The notes under the pieces were generated by a model, which ran no database searches, was not told where the DNA came from, and was given only the letters and a program-made list of their open reading frames with translations. Below are positions 30,064 through 30,627 of a DNA stretch of 30,627 nt, in pieces. The translations under genes were made by a program, and so were the position numbers. The DNA is from GWB2-37-7 sp049684915 (GTDB lineage: Bacteria; Bacillota; Clostridia; Lutisporales; Lutisporaceae). Positions within the stretch are counted from its first letter, which is position 1; each line of letters starts with the position of its first letter. Location of the stretch: positions 1 through 30,627 of the forward strand of contig JBAVGO010000188.1 in the NCBI GenBank assembly GCA_049684915.1, in the 5' to 3' direction.

Positions 30064-30627
30064 TAGATAATCCCTCAAGCTTTTTTAAAAATACTTCTTT
30101 TTCTATAATTTCATGTTCTATATTGAATAAAGTAGTAAAGTGTTTAATAATATGATTCATTACTATATCCATGTCCTGTGCTTCCCCCAACAATTCTTCC
30201 AATGATGTTACTCCCTTATCCGCAAAACCGCATGGATTAATCCATTTGAAGTGTTCTAAATTGGTGTTTACATTCAAAGCAAATCCGTGCATAGTAACCC
30301 AGTGTTTAACAGTGCAGCCAATGGCCGTAATCTTATCGTTTCCAACCCAAACACCTGGGAATCCTGGCTTTCTATCTGCACTTAGTCCATATTCTACCTT
30401 CATCAACCTAATTGAGGTTTCCTCAAGCCTTCTGACATAATCCTTAACATCTTTGCCATAGTGATTCAAATTTAAAATAGGGTAGGCCACTAATTGCCCC
30501 GGGCCATGATAAGTTACATCGCCACCTCTGTTGCTGCAAAAAACTCTAACCCCCATTCCCCTAAGTACATCCTCATTTATTAGAATGTTATTTTCTTTTC
30601 CATTTATCCCTATTGTTAATACAGGAG
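30053..30627 (-). CDS. lipB: Octanoyltransferase LipB (5' end beyond window)
   Basis: 191 codons are open to the window edge, so the N-terminus is missing; an internal ATG at 30556 is not the real start, because the frame continues upstream with matching residues (PVLTIGINGKENNILINEDV). It transfers octanoate from acyl carrier protein to lipoyl domains. Motifs: RGGDVTYHGPGQLVAYPI, the catalytic Lys region KITAIGCTVKHWVTMHGFALNVN, and the catalytic Cys in NPCGFADKGVTSLEEL. Overlaps lipA by 11 bases, as in many operons where octanoylation and sulfur insertion are coordinated. Confidence 0.94.
   Translation of the reverse strand, partial: PVLTIGINGKENNILINEDVLRGMGVRVFCSNRGGDVTYHGPGQLVAYPILNLNHYGKDVKDYVRRLEETSIRLMKVEYGLSADRKPGFPGVWVGNDKITAIGCTVKHWVTMHGFALNVNTNLEHFKWINPCGFADKGVTSLEELLGEAQDMDIVMNHIIKHFTTLFNIEHEIIEKEVFLKKLEGLSNGR

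Noticed and set aside
1..30627. CRISPR array, rRNA or tRNA genes, intact insertion sequences
   Set aside because: No regular repeat-spacer series, no cloverleaf-like or rRNA-like stretch and no transposase were noticed.

Overview
The window reads as chromosome of a low-GC, endospore-former-type Firmicute, most likely an anaerobic member of the Clostridia. The support is AT-rich DNA, strong AGGAGG-type ribosome binding sites, Gram-positive lipoproteins, an S-layer-homology protease, an energy-coupling-factor (ECF) transporter and a TRAP transporter. I cannot name the species. Nearly all genes lie on the minus strand; only two (8530-9144 and 14555-16030) are on the plus strand.

Layout. 1-1430: end of a polar amino-acid ABC transporter (permease cut by the window edge, then its binding lipoprotein). 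1868-8217: the centrepiece, a seven-gene minus-strand cluster that encodes what looks like a whole ubiquitin-like conjugation system. In transcription order it holds a 90-residue ubiquitin-like protein, a ThiF/E1-like activating enzyme, an E2 fused to a membrane domain and an FHA domain, a membrane-anchored trypsin-like protease, a membrane-anchored JAMM protease, a RING-finger membrane protein (candidate E3) and a second, soluble JAMM protease. 8530-11223: a divergent small secreted protein and a convergent secreted SLH/trypsin/FN3 protease. 11382-13190: recQ. 13421-13606: a decayed RhuM-like fragment. 13648-16030: a small membrane protein and an LGFP-repeat protein with a CFI-box tail.

16138-24440: a ten-gene minus-strand operon with a clear promoter and a structured leader RNA ending in an intrinsic terminator, i.e. 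a probable riboswitch whose class I could not assign. It encodes a complete ECF transporter (S, T and two ATPases), three lipoproteins and one membrane-tethered protein that share an oxidoreductase-molybdopterin-like extracellular domain, an FMN-binding domain, an alkaline-phosphatase-superfamily domain, a MobB-like GTPase with a cysteine-rich tail, and a small kinase-fold protein. I read it as an uptake or surface redox system for a cofactor; the ligand is unknown.

24548-28982: a DctP-DctQ-DctM TRAP transporter with a PPC/DUF296 protein and a threonine/polyol-type zinc dehydrogenase, probably one catabolic operon. 29212-30627: lipA and the 3' part of lipB, for lipoate synthesis and attachment.

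The most exciting content is the Ub-like cluster. Clusters combining YukD-like Ubls, E1, E2, JAB and RING proteins are known from comparative genomics, and related systems (Bil) act in anti-phage defence. This version combines two JAMM proteases, an E2-membrane-FHA fusion, a RING membrane protein and an extracytoplasmic protease, which suggests a membrane-organised pathway.
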